Origin: Deltaproteobacteria bacterium
Lineage (GTDB): Bacteria; Myxococcota; Myxococcia; SLRQ01
Assembly (NCBI GenBank): GCA_029210625.1
Contig: JARGFU010000013.1
Location: forward strand, 1 to 64,000
DNA: 64,000 nt
Reading direction: 5' to 3'
Part shown: positions 37,517-46,775 of the stretch, in pieces
Position numbering within the stretch: the stretch's first letter is position 1
Layout of the letters: each line of letters begins with the position of its first letter
Position numbers and translations under genes: made by a program
The notes under the pieces: generated by a model
What the model was told of the DNA's origin: nothing
What the model saw: only the letters and a program-made list of their open reading frames with translations
The model's database searches: none

Positions 37517-38251
37517 TCACTCCCAGAAGGCGACCAGGCCGGTCATCACGCCGAGGCTCATGGGCTCCCCGCCGACCGGTGCGGCGATCGCGGTCTCCAG
37601 GATCAGCTCGAGCGTCTCCCCGAGCACGAGGTTGGCGCCCAGCCGCAGCGCGCCGGGCGTGCCGTAGGCCAGGAAGAGCTGGTGATCGCCGGGGAGGGTG
37701 TAGTAGCCGCCGGCGACCAGCTCGAGCTCGGCCCCGAGCTGGCGCGCGCCGGTCTGCCCGTCGACGACCCCGAAGATGGGCACCCCCCAGCGCAGGAAGC
37801 CGCCCCAGGCGGCCATGTCCGGCTCGGCGTCGAGGGTGAGCTCGAGGCGCGGGACGAAGGCGGGCGCGTCGAGGAGCGCGCCGCCGGTCCGCACCTCCAG
37901 GAAGAGGTCGAGGTCGAGGTGGTCGGTGTCGACGGGGGTGCCGAAGAGGGCGAAGTAGAGCCCGCTCTCCCCGGCGGCCAGGTGGTGATCGGCGCCGGTG
38001 TGGATGCCGAGGTAGACCGAGAGGCCCTCGACGAGACCGACGCCCAGGACCAGCTCCCCGCCGATCCACCGCTCGTCGGCCGGCGCGCCCAGGCCCTCGA
38101 CGAAGCCGTAGAGCTCCAGATCGGTGAGGCCCTGGGAGTAGGTCTCGAAGGTGTCCACCGCGCGGGCCGGCGCGGGGAGGAACCACAGGAGGAGCAGCGC
38201 GAGGGCGAGCGCCCCTCGGCGGGGAGAGAGGAGAGGGAGCGTGGCGAGCAT
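37517..38251 (-). CDS. Hypothetical exported beta-rich protein
   Basis: This gene encodes 244 residues with a signal peptide (residues 1-31, ending PARA). The mature sequence has many amphipathic strands: GGELVLGVGLVEGLSVYLGI, GLYFALFGTPVDTDHLDLDL and LGAELELVAGGYYTL, ending in TGLVAFWE. This resembles the transporter-type or small outer-membrane barrels used by Gram-negative bacteria, although the last residue is Glu rather than the usual Phe/Trp. No named family is recognised. It lies 60 bases upstream of the PLD-like gene on the same strand and may be co-transcribed with it. Confidence 0.7.
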   Translation of the reverse strand: MLATLPLLSPRRGALALALLLLWFLPAPARAVDTFETYSQGLTDLELYGFVEGLGAPADERWIGGELVLGVGLVEGLSVYLGIHTGADHHLAAGESGLYFALFGTPVDTDHLDLDLFLEVRTGGALLDAPAFVPRLELTLDAEPDMAAWGGFLRWGVPIFGVVDGQTGARQLGAELELVAGGYYTLPGDHQLFLAYGTPGALRLGANLVLGETLELILETAIAAPVGGEPMSLGVMTGLVAFWE

Positions 38252-38347
38252 CGCTGGATCCTAATCCCAAGGCCGCGCTTCCCGAACCCTCGAAGCGACG
38301 GCGCACGAGCCCGTGCCCGCGGGCGTGCCCGGCGGTAGGGTGAGCCC

Positions 38348-39181
38348 ATGAGCCTGCTCCCCACCGAGGTCACCGAGCTCCTCCCCGGCCTGCTCGCGGA
38401 CGGCCCCCTCCTCTTCCTCACCGGCGCCGGGATCTCCGCCGAGAGCGGCATCCCCACCTTCCGGGGCAAGGAGGGCTACTGGACCGTGGGCTCGCAGAAC
38501 TACCGGCCGGAGGAGCTGGCCACCCGCCGGGCCTTCGGCCAGATGCGGGAGGAGGTCTGGGCCTGGTACCTCTACCGCCGCAGCGTCTGCCGCGCCGCCG
38601 AGCCCAACGCCGCCCACCACGCGCTGGTGGAGCTCGAGCAGGTCCTGGGCGACGGCTTCCTCCTGGTCACCCAGAACGTGGACGGCCTCCACCTTCGCGC
38701 GGGCAACACCCTCGAGCGCACCTACCAGATCCACGGCAACATCGACTTCCACCGCTGCTGGCGCGAGTGCTCGCCGCCGGTGCTCCTCCCCGAGGCCCTC
38801 GGCGAGACCTGGGAGAGGGGCCAGTCCGTGGACGTGGCCACCGACGCCCTGCTGGTGTGCGAGGCCTGCGGCGGGCCGAGCCGGCCCCACGTGCTCTGGT
38901 TCGACGAGTGCTACGACGAGGAGAACTTCCGCTTCAACTCCTCGCTGATGGCGATCCGCGAGGCCAGCGGCCTCGTGATCGTGGGGACCTCGGGGGCCAC
39001 CAACCTGCCCACGCAGCTGGCGGCGAACGCCTACGAGCGGGGGATCCCGGTGATCGCGATCGGGCCCGACGAGACCCCCTTCACGCGGATCGCGGAGGAG
39101 GGTCCCGGGGCCTTCCTGCGGGGGACGGCCACCGAGTGGGTGCCCGTCCTCGCCGACGCGCTGATCGAGGCCTCTACTTGA
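38348..39181 (+). CDS. Sirtuin (NAD-dependent protein deacylase)
   Basis: This gene encodes 277 residues. Sirtuin motifs are complete: GAGISAESGIPTFRG (NAD loop, residues 23-37), TQNVDGLH (NAD/acyl site) and the catalytic His in HGN. The small domain carries the zinc Cys pairs CWREC and CEACGG; the first pair has a longer spacer than CxxC. Later blocks are GTSGATNLPTQLAA and the adenine-contact end. It removes acetyl or other acyl groups from lysines using NAD; the target is unknown. The 3' end overlaps the convergent FKBP gene by 8 bases. Confidence 0.92.
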   Translation: MSLLPTEVTELLPGLLADGPLLFLTGAGISAESGIPTFRGKEGYWTVGSQNYRPEELATRRAFGQMREEVWAWYLYRRSVCRAAEPNAAHHALVELEQVLGDGFLLVTQNVDGLHLRAGNTLERTYQIHGNIDFHRCWRECSPPVLLPEALGETWERGQSVDVATDALLVCEACGGPSRPHVLWFDECYDEENFRFNSSLMAIREASGLVIVGTSGATNLPTQLAANAYERGIPVIAIGPDETPFTRIAEEGPGAFLRGTATEWVPVLADALIEAST

Positions 39182-40112
39182 GGATCTTGATCAGGGTCAC
39201 GTCGAAGACGAGCATGCCGGCCGGCGCCCCGGGCTTGCCCTGGTAGGCGAGCTCCTGGGGGATCCAGAGGCGGCGGGTCTCACCCTCGACCATCAGCTGC
39301 ACGCCCTCGGTCCAGCCGGCGATGACGCCGTTGAGGGGGAAGGTGGCCGGGCGGCCGCGGGTCACGGACGAGTCGAACATCTTCCCGTCGGTGGTCCAGC
39401 CCGAGTAGTCCACCTGCACCACGCTCTCGGCGGTGGGGTGCACGGTGCCGGTGCCCGCGCTGATCACCTTCGAGGCGAGGCCCGAGTCGGTCTTCTGGGC
39501 GTCAGCCGGCGCGGCGGCGACGTCGGCGGGGGTCTTCGGGGTGATGATGGCGATCAGCTCCACGTCGAAGACCAGCATGCCGGCCGGCGGCCCCGGGCGG
39601 CCCTGGTAGGCCAGCTCCTGGGGGATCCAGAAGCGGCGCTTCTCGCCCTCGACCATCAGCTGCACGCCCTCGGTCCAGCCGGCGATGACCCGGTTGAGGG
39701 GGAAGCTGGTGGGCTGCCCGCGCTTCACCGAGGAGTCGAACATCTTTCCGTCGGTCTGCCAGCCGGTGTAGTGCACCTTCACGATGTCGGTGGCGGTGGG
39801 GTGCTCCTTGCCCGTCCCGGCGGTGAGGACCTTCGAGGCCAGGCCCGACTGCGTCTTCTCGGCGTCGGCCGGCGGGGCGGCCACGTCCGGGGGCGCCGGG
39901 AGGTCGCCGATGGGCGGCGCGGGCCGGGCGGCCGGCGGTGCCTCGGGCTTCTCGGCGGTGGGTTTCTCGGCAGCGGGAGCTTCAGCGGCGGCCTCGGCGG
40001 CCTTCTCGCCTCCCTGCTCCTCCCCCGAGACGGTGCTCTGCCCGGAGGGGCAGGCGCAGAGGAGGAAGGAGAGGCTTGCGGCGAGGGCGACGGGGACGTT
40101 GAGTCGGTTCAT
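39174..40112 (-). CDS. Lipoprotein with two tandem FKBP-type prolyl isomerase domains
   Basis: This gene encodes 312 residues. The lipobox ends LLCAC (Cys21), then comes an Ala/Glu/Pro-rich linker (residues 30-90). Two FKBP domains follow (about 95-195 and 205-312) with core motifs VHYTGWQTDGKMFDSS, AGWTEGVQLM, WIPQELAYQG and MLVFDVELI in the first and closely similar ones in the second. By hand alignment 64 of 79 core residues agree, so the duplication is recent or kept uniform. The active-site aromatic and Asp residues are kept in both. It probably speeds proline isomerisation of exported proteins at the outer membrane. Confidence 0.93.
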   Translation of the reverse strand: MNRLNVPVALAASLSFLLCACPSGQSTVSGEEQGGEKAAEAAAEAPAAEKPTAEKPEAPPAARPAPPIGDLPAPPDVAAPPADAEKTQSGLASKVLTAGTGKEHPTATDIVKVHYTGWQTDGKMFDSSVKRGQPTSFPLNRVIAGWTEGVQLMVEGEKRRFWIPQELAYQGRPGPPAGMLVFDVELIAIITPKTPADVAAAPADAQKTDSGLASKVISAGTGTVHPTAESVVQVDYSGWTTDGKMFDSSVTRGRPATFPLNGVIAGWTEGVQLMVEGETRRLWIPQELAYQGKPGAPAGMLVFDVTLIKILK

Positions 40113-40203
40113 GGCGGGGGAGGGTGCCCCGGCCGTCCTCCTTTGGCAATGCCTGGTGCTCCCGCCTTCCTAAGGGCCGGGAAGCGTTCTAGGGTGCGCC
40201 GCC

Positions 40204-41214
40204 ATGAGCTTCCAGGAGCGCCTCATCTTCCTCATCGGCTCCCCCCGCTCGGGGACCACCCTCCTGCAGCGGATGCTCGGATCCCACAGCCGGATCCACA
40301 CCCTGCCCGAGCCCCACCTGATGACCCCGCTGGCGCACCTGGGCTACTACGCCACGGTCGACAAGGCGCCCTACGACCACATCAACGCCGCCGAGGCGAA
40401 CCGGGAGCTGGTCACCCACCTCCCCCGCCAGGAAGAGGACTACCTCGACGCCTGCCGGGCCTACGCCGACACGATCTACGAGCGCCTCCTCGAGCCCACC
40501 GGCAAGGAGCGCTTCCTCGACAAGACCCCGGCCTACGGGCTCATCCTGGACTTCCTCCAGAAGGTCTACCCCGACGCCGGCTACGTGGTGCTCACCCGCC
40601 ACCCGGTGGCCATCCTCCACTCCTTCGCCCACTCCTTCTTCGACGGCGACTATCGCAAGGCCTGGGAGTTCAACCCCATCCCGGCGCGCTACGTGCCGGC
40701 CATGGCCCGCTTCCTCCGCGAGAAGCCGGTCTCGATGGTTCACCTGCGCTACGAGGATCTGGTCGCGGAGCCGGAGGTGGGCCTCGGCCGGATCTGCGAG
40801 CACCTCGGCCTGCCCATGGAGGCGGCGGCGGTCGAGTACGGCAGCCACAGCCACGTGAAGGGCTCCTTCGGCGACCCCATCACCGTGAACGCCCACCAGC
40901 GCCCGGTGAAGGACAAGGCCCAGAGGTGGGCCAGCGATCTGGCCGCCGACGCCGAGGCGCGCGAGTTCGTGCAGCAGGTGATGGAGACCCTCGACCCGGC
41001 GGATCTGGAGCTCTGGGGCTATCCCAAGGACGAGCTCTTCGCCCCCCTCGCCGACGCGGGCGCGGCCCCGACGAAGCTCTCGCCCTTCAACGGCTACCGC
41101 CTGCGCCGCAAGCTGATGCTGGGCCTGAAGACCCCGGTGCAGCAGGACAGCCTCGGCCTCGGCCGGGCCGTGCGCCGGGTGCGCTACTACTGCGACGTGC
41201 TCCTGCGCGAGTGA
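40204..41214 (+). CDS. Sulfotransferase-family protein
   Basis: This gene encodes 336 residues with no signal peptide. The PAPS 5'-phosphosulfate loop is FLIGSPRSGTTLLQRML (residues 10-26) and the 3'-phosphate site is VLTRHPVAILHSF around residue 135. RYEDLVAEPE further on is the usual third block. It transfers a sulfo group from PAPS to an unknown acceptor such as a polysaccharide, lipid or protein. It stands alone between two leftward genes, with a 91-base upstream gap that should hold its promoter. Confidence 0.88.
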   Translation: MSFQERLIFLIGSPRSGTTLLQRMLGSHSRIHTLPEPHLMTPLAHLGYYATVDKAPYDHINAAEANRELVTHLPRQEEDYLDACRAYADTIYERLLEPTGKERFLDKTPAYGLILDFLQKVYPDAGYVVLTRHPVAILHSFAHSFFDGDYRKAWEFNPIPARYVPAMARFLREKPVSMVHLRYEDLVAEPEVGLGRICEHLGLPMEAAAVEYGSHSHVKGSFGDPITVNAHQRPVKDKAQRWASDLAADAEAREFVQQVMETLDPADLELWGYPKDELFAPLADAGAAPTKLSPFNGYRLRRKLMLGLKTPVQQDSLGLGRAVRRVRYYCDVLLRE

Positions 41215-41227
41215 GCGCGGCCGCCGG

Positions 41228-43714
41228 TCAGGGCAGGCAGGCCGTGCGCTTCGGGTCGGCCCGGCTCATCGGCCACCCGGCCGTGACCTGCGAGTCCACG
41301 ATCACCGAGGAGAGGAAGCGCCCGTGGGGGACGACGAGGCTGCGGGTCTCCGGCTCGAGGAGCATCCCCGGCCGCTCGATCTCGGGGCTCCGGGGGAAGG
41401 AGTCGAGGCCGCCGAGGATCCCGGTCCAGCGCTGCAGCGCGGTGCCGGTGGCCAGGTTGACGAGCTCGAGGTTCGAGGCGGCGGGCTTGCGCAGCACCCA
41501 CTGGGTGCCGTTCTGGGCCAGGACGATGTCGAGGATCGAGACGTCCCCGTAGTCGTTCCCCTGGGCGGCGTGGGGCGGGTAGAGCTCGACCGACATCAGG
41601 TCGATCCCCACCCCGGTGGAGGCCCCGGCGTAGACCCGCTCCCCGTCGTGCACCGGCCCGCCGGTGAGCGTCGGTCCGGTCAGGCGGTTGGCGACCCAGG
41701 CCGGGAGGAGGGCGCCGTCCACCGGATCCCAGGTGCCCCACTCGACGGCGTCGAGCCCGGCGGTGGGGTCGGCGTCGATGGAGGGGTAGAGGAAGCCCCC
41801 CGGGAAGGCCGCGATCGCCCCCCAGCGCGCCGGGGCGGGGGCGTCCAGGTTGGCCGCGCAGTTGCAGCCGGCGCAGGCGCCGTAGATCGCGTTGCCCAGC
41901 TGATCGGCGGCGTAGATCGCCGTGACGCTCCCGGTGCCGCTGGCGTCGCGGGCGGTGAAGCCGGCGGTGCCCGCGGACGCCATGGGGATCGCCACCCCGC
42001 CGGTCGCGCAGGCACCGGCGCCGGTGTAGTCCTCCCCGATCGCCTCGAGGGAGGTCAGGTAGGTGCCCAGGTTCTGGTTCACGCGCTCGACCACGGCGTA
42101 GGCGAAGTCGCCGTCCGCCGAGATCACCGGGAGGCTCCGGTAGCCCGACTGGAAGCCCGTCACGACGCCCGGCCGGTTGGAGCTCCAGTTGGTGGCGCCC
42201 AGCGGCGTCTGGGTGAGGATGGCGCCGTCGCTGGTCAGCAGGTGGAGCTCGGTGGTGCCGTCGCTGGTGTGCTGGATCACCGGGCCGGCCAGGACGGTGG
42301 TGTCGGCGTTCAGGGGGATGGTCCGGCCGCTCTGCACCTCACCGCTCAGGCGGTTCACCACGTGGAGGGTGGCGCTCCCGGGGCCGTCGTTGGAGACCAC
42401 GTAGAGGTTGGCGTCGGTGCCCAGGGCCGGGGAGAGGAGGGGGTTGCCCAGGTCGACCGTCCAGCGCAGGCGGGTGGCCTCGAGATCGAGGACCTGGCGG
42501 GCGGTGTTGCCCCAGACGTCCTTCGCCTCGACCGTGAAGGGCAGGAGGCCCTCGTAGAGATCGAAGCCGTGGCCGGTGAGATCGAGGCTGACCTTCCAGA
42601 GGGGCAGCGCCGCGGGGCTGACCGAGATCGCCACCGCCGCGGTGTTGGGCAGCGAGGCGATCGGTGAGCCCTCGAGGCCGGTCTCGGCCTCGGCGACCTC
42701 GACGCTGCAGTCGACCCTGGCGTCGCGCAGGATCGTCCCCTGGCCGTCCACGGCATCACCCGTGCAGCCGTGGTCGGTGAGGACGGGGGGCTGGGCGTCG
42801 ATGTTGAAGCGGCCCGAGGTCTCCGCGCTGTTGCCCGCCACGTCGGTGGCGGTGACGTAGACGACCTGCTCCCCCCGGGCCTCGGGCGAGGGGAAGTCGG
42901 CGGCCTTGAGCAGGAGGGTGCCCTGGCAGGTGTGGGTGCTCCCGGCGGGGATGCACTCCATCGCGGGGGCGAAGGCCGTCAGGCCCGCCTTCCGGGGCAG
43001 CTCGACCGAGAGCCCGCCCTCCGGGAGGTTCTGCTCCTCGACCGTGACCTCGATCTGCAGGGGGCCGTGGCCGTCGACCTCGGTGGGCCAGGTCTCGCTG
43101 CTCGCGTCGAGCTCGCCGGTGCCGGACTGGTAGAGGCGCAGGGTGACCCGCGGCCCGATGGTGTCCCGGATCACCTGCACCGAGTCGAGGGCGCTGCCCC
43201 CGCCGTGGTCGGTGGCCCGGACGGTGATCGTGACCGGCGCGATGCTGTCGAGGCCGGCGAGGGGGAGCTCACAGCCCCAGATCTGCCCCCGCTGGGTGAA
43301 GGCGGCGTCGACGGTCGGCAGCTCATTCGCCTGGCAGGTCACCGAGGCGATCTCGAAGCCCGCGGGGGTGACCTCGGCGCTCACCGGGATCCGGTCCGTG
43401 AAGCCCTCTCCCGCCAGGGGGGAGACGATCTTCACCCGGAGCCCCGGGTCCACGCAGCTGCCGGCCTCGCAGACCTGGCCGCCGCTGCAGGGAGGGTTGC
43501 AGTCCTGACCGCCGTCCCCCGCCGGCAGGGTGGAGACGCAGAGCTCGAGGGTGACGTCGCAGGAGTAGGCCTCGCCGTAGTGGGTCGCCAGGTCGCTGCA
43601 GTCGGCGTCCTCCCGGCAGCTCACCCGCAGCTCGTCGGCGGTGGGGGACGAGGGGCAGCCCGCCACCAGGGCGAGGGCCAGGACCGGGACCGGGATGAAG
43701 CGCAACGACCGCAT
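41228..43714 (-). CDS. Large lipoprotein: Cys-rich N-terminus, Ig-like repeats, propeller-like C-terminus
   Basis: This gene encodes about 828 residues. The lipobox is LVAGC (Cys18). Residues 25-90 are Cys-rich with a short disulfide module (CNPPCSGGQVCEAGSCVDP). Residues 90-320 hold two or three Ig-like/bacterial surface domains (KIVSPLAGEGFTDRIPVSAEV, VYVTATDVAGNSAETSG). The rest has repeated blade-like strands (LTSDGAILTQTPLGATNW, AYAVVERV) as in PQQ-type beta-propellers. No catalytic motif is seen. It is likely a surface-exposed binding protein. ATG 43714 is used; the TTG at 43720 has no advantage. Confidence 0.78.
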   Translation of the reverse strand: MRSLRFIPVPVLALALVAGCPSSPTADELRVSCREDADCSDLATHYGEAYSCDVTLELCVSTLPAGDGGQDCNPPCSGGQVCEAGSCVDPGLRVKIVSPLAGEGFTDRIPVSAEVTPAGFEIASVTCQANELPTVDAAFTQRGQIWGCELPLAGLDSIAPVTITVRATDHGGGSALDSVQVIRDTIGPRVTLRLYQSGTGELDASSETWPTEVDGHGPLQIEVTVEEQNLPEGGLSVELPRKAGLTAFAPAMECIPAGSTHTCQGTLLLKAADFPSPEARGEQVVYVTATDVAGNSAETSGRFNIDAQPPVLTDHGCTGDAVDGQGTILRDARVDCSVEVAEAETGLEGSPIASLPNTAAVAISVSPAALPLWKVSLDLTGHGFDLYEGLLPFTVEAKDVWGNTARQVLDLEATRLRWTVDLGNPLLSPALGTDANLYVVSNDGPGSATLHVVNRLSGEVQSGRTIPLNADTTVLAGPVIQHTSDGTTELHLLTSDGAILTQTPLGATNWSSNRPGVVTGFQSGYRSLPVISADGDFAYAVVERVNQNLGTYLTSLEAIGEDYTGAGACATGGVAIPMASAGTAGFTARDASGTGSVTAIYAADQLGNAIYGACAGCNCAANLDAPAPARWGAIAAFPGGFLYPSIDADPTAGLDAVEWGTWDPVDGALLPAWVANRLTGPTLTGGPVHDGERVYAGASTGVGIDLMSVELYPPHAAQGNDYGDVSILDIVLAQNGTQWVLRKPAASNLELVNLATGTALQRWTGILGGLDSFPRSPEIERPGMLLEPETRSLVVPHGRFLSSVIVDSQVTAGWPMSRADPKRTACLP

Positions 43715-43825
43715 GACCAACCTCTCCTCGCAGGACGACGGGCGCGCCGGGCCTGGGTGAATCCCCTCCGGATCACCCTGGGGGGCGTCGCCTGGATCGA
43801 GGCTAGTGCCCCGGAAGCGCGGTCG

Positions 43826-44425
43826 TCAAACCTTGCCCCCGACGAACTCCTCGGGGCTGCGGTTGTAGAAGCGCACCGCGCGGGGATCGATCCCCAGGAC
43901 CGCCTCGGCGCCCTCCCGGGGCACCACCGCGAACTCGACGGCGTGGGGGAGGGGGTGCTCGATGATGGCCAGCTCTCCGGCCTCGATCTTCGCGCGCAGC
44001 TCGGCATCGACGAGGATCCGCTTCACCTTGCCCTTGCGGCTCTGGAAGAAGAAGGCGTCGGTGCCGGAGGTCTCCAGGCCCAGGGCGCCCGCCACCCGGC
44101 GGACGTCCTCGGCCAGCTGGCGCTCCCGCTGGGCCCGCTTGCGGTTCTCGGCCTTCTCCCGCTGCAGCTCGGCCTGCCGGGCGCGCTCGGCCTTCTTGGC
44201 CTCGGCGGCGGCGAGCTCCTCCGGGGTCAGCTGGAGGCTCTCGACGGCCTCGCCCCCCTCCGGCCGCCCCCGCCGGCCCTTGCCCCGGCGGTCGGGCCGG
44301 CCTCCCCCCTTGCGGGCGGCCTGGCGGCGAGCCTCCTTGGCGGCGGCCTCCTCGGCCTTCTTGGCGTCCTCCTCGCTGACCAGGCCAGCCTGGAGGAGCT
44401 GATCTCGGAGGTTTCCCAGACCCAT
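43826..44425 (-). CDS. DUF2058 family protein (YaiL-like)
   Basis: This gene encodes about 199 residues. The N-terminus (MGLGNLRDQLLQAGLVSEED) and the C-terminal block (AFFFQSRKGKVKRILVDAEL, then VEFAVVPREGAE) are diagnostic of DUF2058. Between them lies a long Lys/Arg/Glu-rich helix (residues 20-110), as in YaiL, which is thought to bind nucleic acid or ribosomes. ATG 44425 has GGAG 8 bases upstream; the longer frame (44452) has no ribosome site. It is divergent from the aconitase gene, 93 bases away. Confidence 0.85.
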   Translation of the reverse strand: MGLGNLRDQLLQAGLVSEEDAKKAEEAAAKEARRQAARKGGGRPDRRGKGRRGRPEGGEAVESLQLTPEELAAAEAKKAERARQAELQREKAENRKRAQRERQLAEDVRRVAGALGLETSGTDAFFFQSRKGKVKRILVDAELRAKIEAGELAIIEHPLPHAVEFAVVPREGAEAVLGIDPRAVRFYNRSPEEFVGGKV

Positions 44426-44463
44426 GCATCGTTCTCCAAAGTGTCGGTCCAAGGTATGACAAC

Positions 44464-44479
44464 GGCCTCATCGGAGGCC
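44464..44479. promoter_or_regulatory. Hairpin in the leader of the aconitase gene
   Basis: The 6-bp arms GGCCTC/GAGGCC enclose a 4-base loop, 40 bases before the ATG, nested inside a wider inverted repeat TGTCGG (44442-44447)/CCGACA (44493-44498). TATGAC at 44454-44459 could be a -10 element. It may be an operator or a leader structure. Confidence 0.35.
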
Positions 44480-44518
44480 AGGAGAAACGGCCCCGACAGC
44501 CCACAGGAGAGAGCGACC

Positions 44519-46765
44519 ATGCAGGACCCCATCACGATTCTCCAGCAGCACTACGCCACCCTCGCCGACAAGGTGGACCACGCCCGCAAGAAGCTGGGCC
44601 GGCCCCTGACGCTGGCCGAGAAGACCCTCGCCGCCCACCTCGACGACGCCGAGTCCCAGAGCTGGGAGCGCAAGAAGGCCACCGCCATCCTGCGCCCCGA
44701 TCGTGTCGCCATGCAGGACGCCACCGCCCAGATGGCCCTGCTCCAGCTGGCGGCGACCGGCCGCAAGGAGGCCGCGGTGCCCTCGACGGTGCACTGTGAC
44801 CACCTGATCCTCGCGCACAAGGGCGCCGAGCACGACCTCAACCACGCCAACGACATCAACGGCGAGGTCTACGCCTTCCTCAAGAGCGCCGCCGAGAAGT
44901 TCGGACTGGGCTTCTGGAAGCCGGGCGCCGGCATCATCCACCAGGTGGTGCTCGAGAACTACGCCTTCCCCGGCGGCATGATGATCGGCACCGACTCCCA
45001 CACCCCCAACGCCGGTGGCCTCGGCATGCTGGCCGTGGGCGTCGGCGGCGCGGACGCCATGGAGGTCATGGCGGGGATGCCCTGGACCGTGAAGATGCCC
45101 GGCCTCATCGGCGTGAAGCTCACCGGTGAGCTCTCGGGCTGGTCCTCTCCCAAGGACGTCATCCTCAAGGTGCTCGACATCCTCACCGTGAAGGGCGGCA
45201 CCGGCCACATCGTCGAGTACTTCGGCCCGGGCGCCCGCACCCTCTCGTGCACCGGCAAGGCCACCATCTGCAACATGGGCGCCGAGCACGGCGCGACGAC
45301 CTCGACCTTCCCCTACGACCAGAAGATGGCGGCCTACCTCGCCTCCACCGGCCGTGAGGCCTGGGCCAAGCTCGCCGACGAGCAGGCGGCGCACCTGCAG
45401 GCCGATCCCGAGGTCGAGGAGAACCCCGAGAAGTTCTTCGACCGGGTCATCGAGATCGATCTCTCCACCCTCTCGCCGCACCTGGTCGGCCCCCACACCC
45501 CCGACCTGGCCCACCCCATCGATCGGATGGGTGAGGACGCGAAGAAGGAGGGCTGGCCCCTCGAGGTGAAGGCCGCGCTGATCGGCTCCTGCACCAACTC
45601 CTCCTACGAGGACATCACCCGCGCCGCTCACATCGCCCGCCAGGCCACCGCCGCCGGCAAGAAGGCCGTGATGCCCTTCTTCGTCTCACCGGGCTCCGAC
45701 GGCGTGATGGCCACCATCAAGCGCGACGGCCTGATGGACGACCTCGAGGCCATCGGCGCCATCGTGCTCGCCAACGCCTGCGGCCCCTGCATCGGCCAGT
45801 GGCAGCGCGAGGGTCAGGAGCCGGGCGTACCGAACTCCATCGTCACCTCCTTCAACCGGAACTTCCGCAAGCGGGCCGACGGCAACCCCGACACCCTGGC
45901 CTTCATCGGCTCGCCCGAGCTGGTCACCGCCATCGCCCTCTCCGGCCGCCTGGACTTCGATCCGGCGAAGATGGACCTCGACGGCGTGAAGCTCGAGGCC
46001 CCGCAGGGCAAGGAGCTCCCCGAGGGCGGCCTCGAGATGGACGCGAGCGGCTACATCGCCCCGCCGGCCGACGGCTCCTCCGTCGAGCTCGACGTGAAGC
46101 CCACCTCCGATCGCCTGGCCCTCCTCGAGCCCTTCGCGCCCTGGGACGGCGAGGACTTCGTGGGCCTCACCCTGCTGCTCAAGGCCAAGGGCAAGTGCAC
46201 GACCGACCACATCTCGCCCGCCGGCAAGTGGCTGCGCTTCCGCGGTCACCTCGACAACATCTCCGACAACATGTTCAACGGCGCCTTCTCCGCCTTCGGC
46301 GGGGAGTCCGGCCAGGTGAAGGACCTCATCGACGGTGAGGCGAAGGGCATCTCCGAGGTCGCCCGCCACTACAAGGCCGAGGGGCGCTCCTGGATGGTCG
46401 TCGGCGACGAGAACTACGGTGAGGGCAGCTCCCGCGAGCACGCCGCCATGTGCCCCCGGCACCTCGGCGCCAAGGCCGTGCTCGTGCGCAGCTTCGCCCG
46501 CATCCACGAGACCAACCTCAAGAAGCAGGGCGTGCTGCCGCTGACCTTCGTGGACCCGGCCGACTACGACAAGTTCCAGGAGGAGGACAGCATCTCCATC
46601 ACGGGCTTGAAGGAGCTGGCCCCGGGCTCCCTCGTGAAGGTCACCCTGAAGCACGCCGACGGCAGCGAGGAGAGCTTCGAGGCGAAGCACTCGATGACCG
46701 CGATCGAGCTGGAGTGGTTCGGAGCCGGCTCGGTGCTCAACTGGCTGCGCAACCAGGCGTCCTGA
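44519..46765 (+). CDS. acn: Aconitate hydratase, mitochondrial type
   Basis: This gene encodes 748 residues. It interconverts citrate and isocitrate in the TCA cycle using a [4Fe-4S] cluster. Cluster ligands are Cys358 (IGSCTNSSYED), Cys421 and Cys424 (ANACGPCIGQW), the same numbers used for mature mammalian mitochondrial aconitase. Other active-site blocks are TVHCDHLI, MIGTDSHTPNAGGLGM, CTTDHISPAGKW and GEGSSREHAA with the catalytic Ser. The length and the N-terminal start match mitochondrial ACO2 rather than bacterial AcnA (about 890) or AcnB. GGAGAGAG precedes the ATG. The frame stays open to 42770 upstream, but that part is a shadow of two other genes. Confidence 0.95.
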   Translation: MQDPITILQQHYATLADKVDHARKKLGRPLTLAEKTLAAHLDDAESQSWERKKATAILRPDRVAMQDATAQMALLQLAATGRKEAAVPSTVHCDHLILAHKGAEHDLNHANDINGEVYAFLKSAAEKFGLGFWKPGAGIIHQVVLENYAFPGGMMIGTDSHTPNAGGLGMLAVGVGGADAMEVMAGMPWTVKMPGLIGVKLTGELSGWSSPKDVILKVLDILTVKGGTGHIVEYFGPGARTLSCTGKATICNMGAEHGATTSTFPYDQKMAAYLASTGREAWAKLADEQAAHLQADPEVEENPEKFFDRVIEIDLSTLSPHLVGPHTPDLAHPIDRMGEDAKKEGWPLEVKAALIGSCTNSSYEDITRAAHIARQATAAGKKAVMPFFVSPGSDGVMATIKRDGLMDDLEAIGAIVLANACGPCIGQWQREGQEPGVPNSIVTSFNRNFRKRADGNPDTLAFIGSPELVTAIALSGRLDFDPAKMDLDGVKLEAPQGKELPEGGLEMDASGYIAPPADGSSVELDVKPTSDRLALLEPFAPWDGEDFVGLTLLLKAKGKCTTDHISPAGKWLRFRGHLDNISDNMFNGAFSAFGGESGQVKDLIDGEAKGISEVARHYKAEGRSWMVVGDENYGEGSSREHAAMCPRHLGAKAVLVRSFARIHETNLKKQGVLPLTFVDPADYDKFQEEDSISITGLKELAPGSLVKVTLKHADGSEESFEAKHSMTAIELEWFGAGSVLNWLRNQAS

Positions 46766-46775
46766 GGGGCCTGAC

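Noticed and set aside
40113-40203. A sigma-54 promoter upstream of the sulfotransferase gene (TTTGGCAATGCCTGGTGCTC)
   Set aside because: The spacing between GG and GC is one base too long, and the -24 block lacks its CAC.
42770-46765. A 1331-codon open frame ending in aconitase
   Set aside because: Only the part from ATG 44519 looks like protein. The upstream part is the opposite-strand shadow of two leftward genes and lacks family matches. GGAGAG sits just before 44519.
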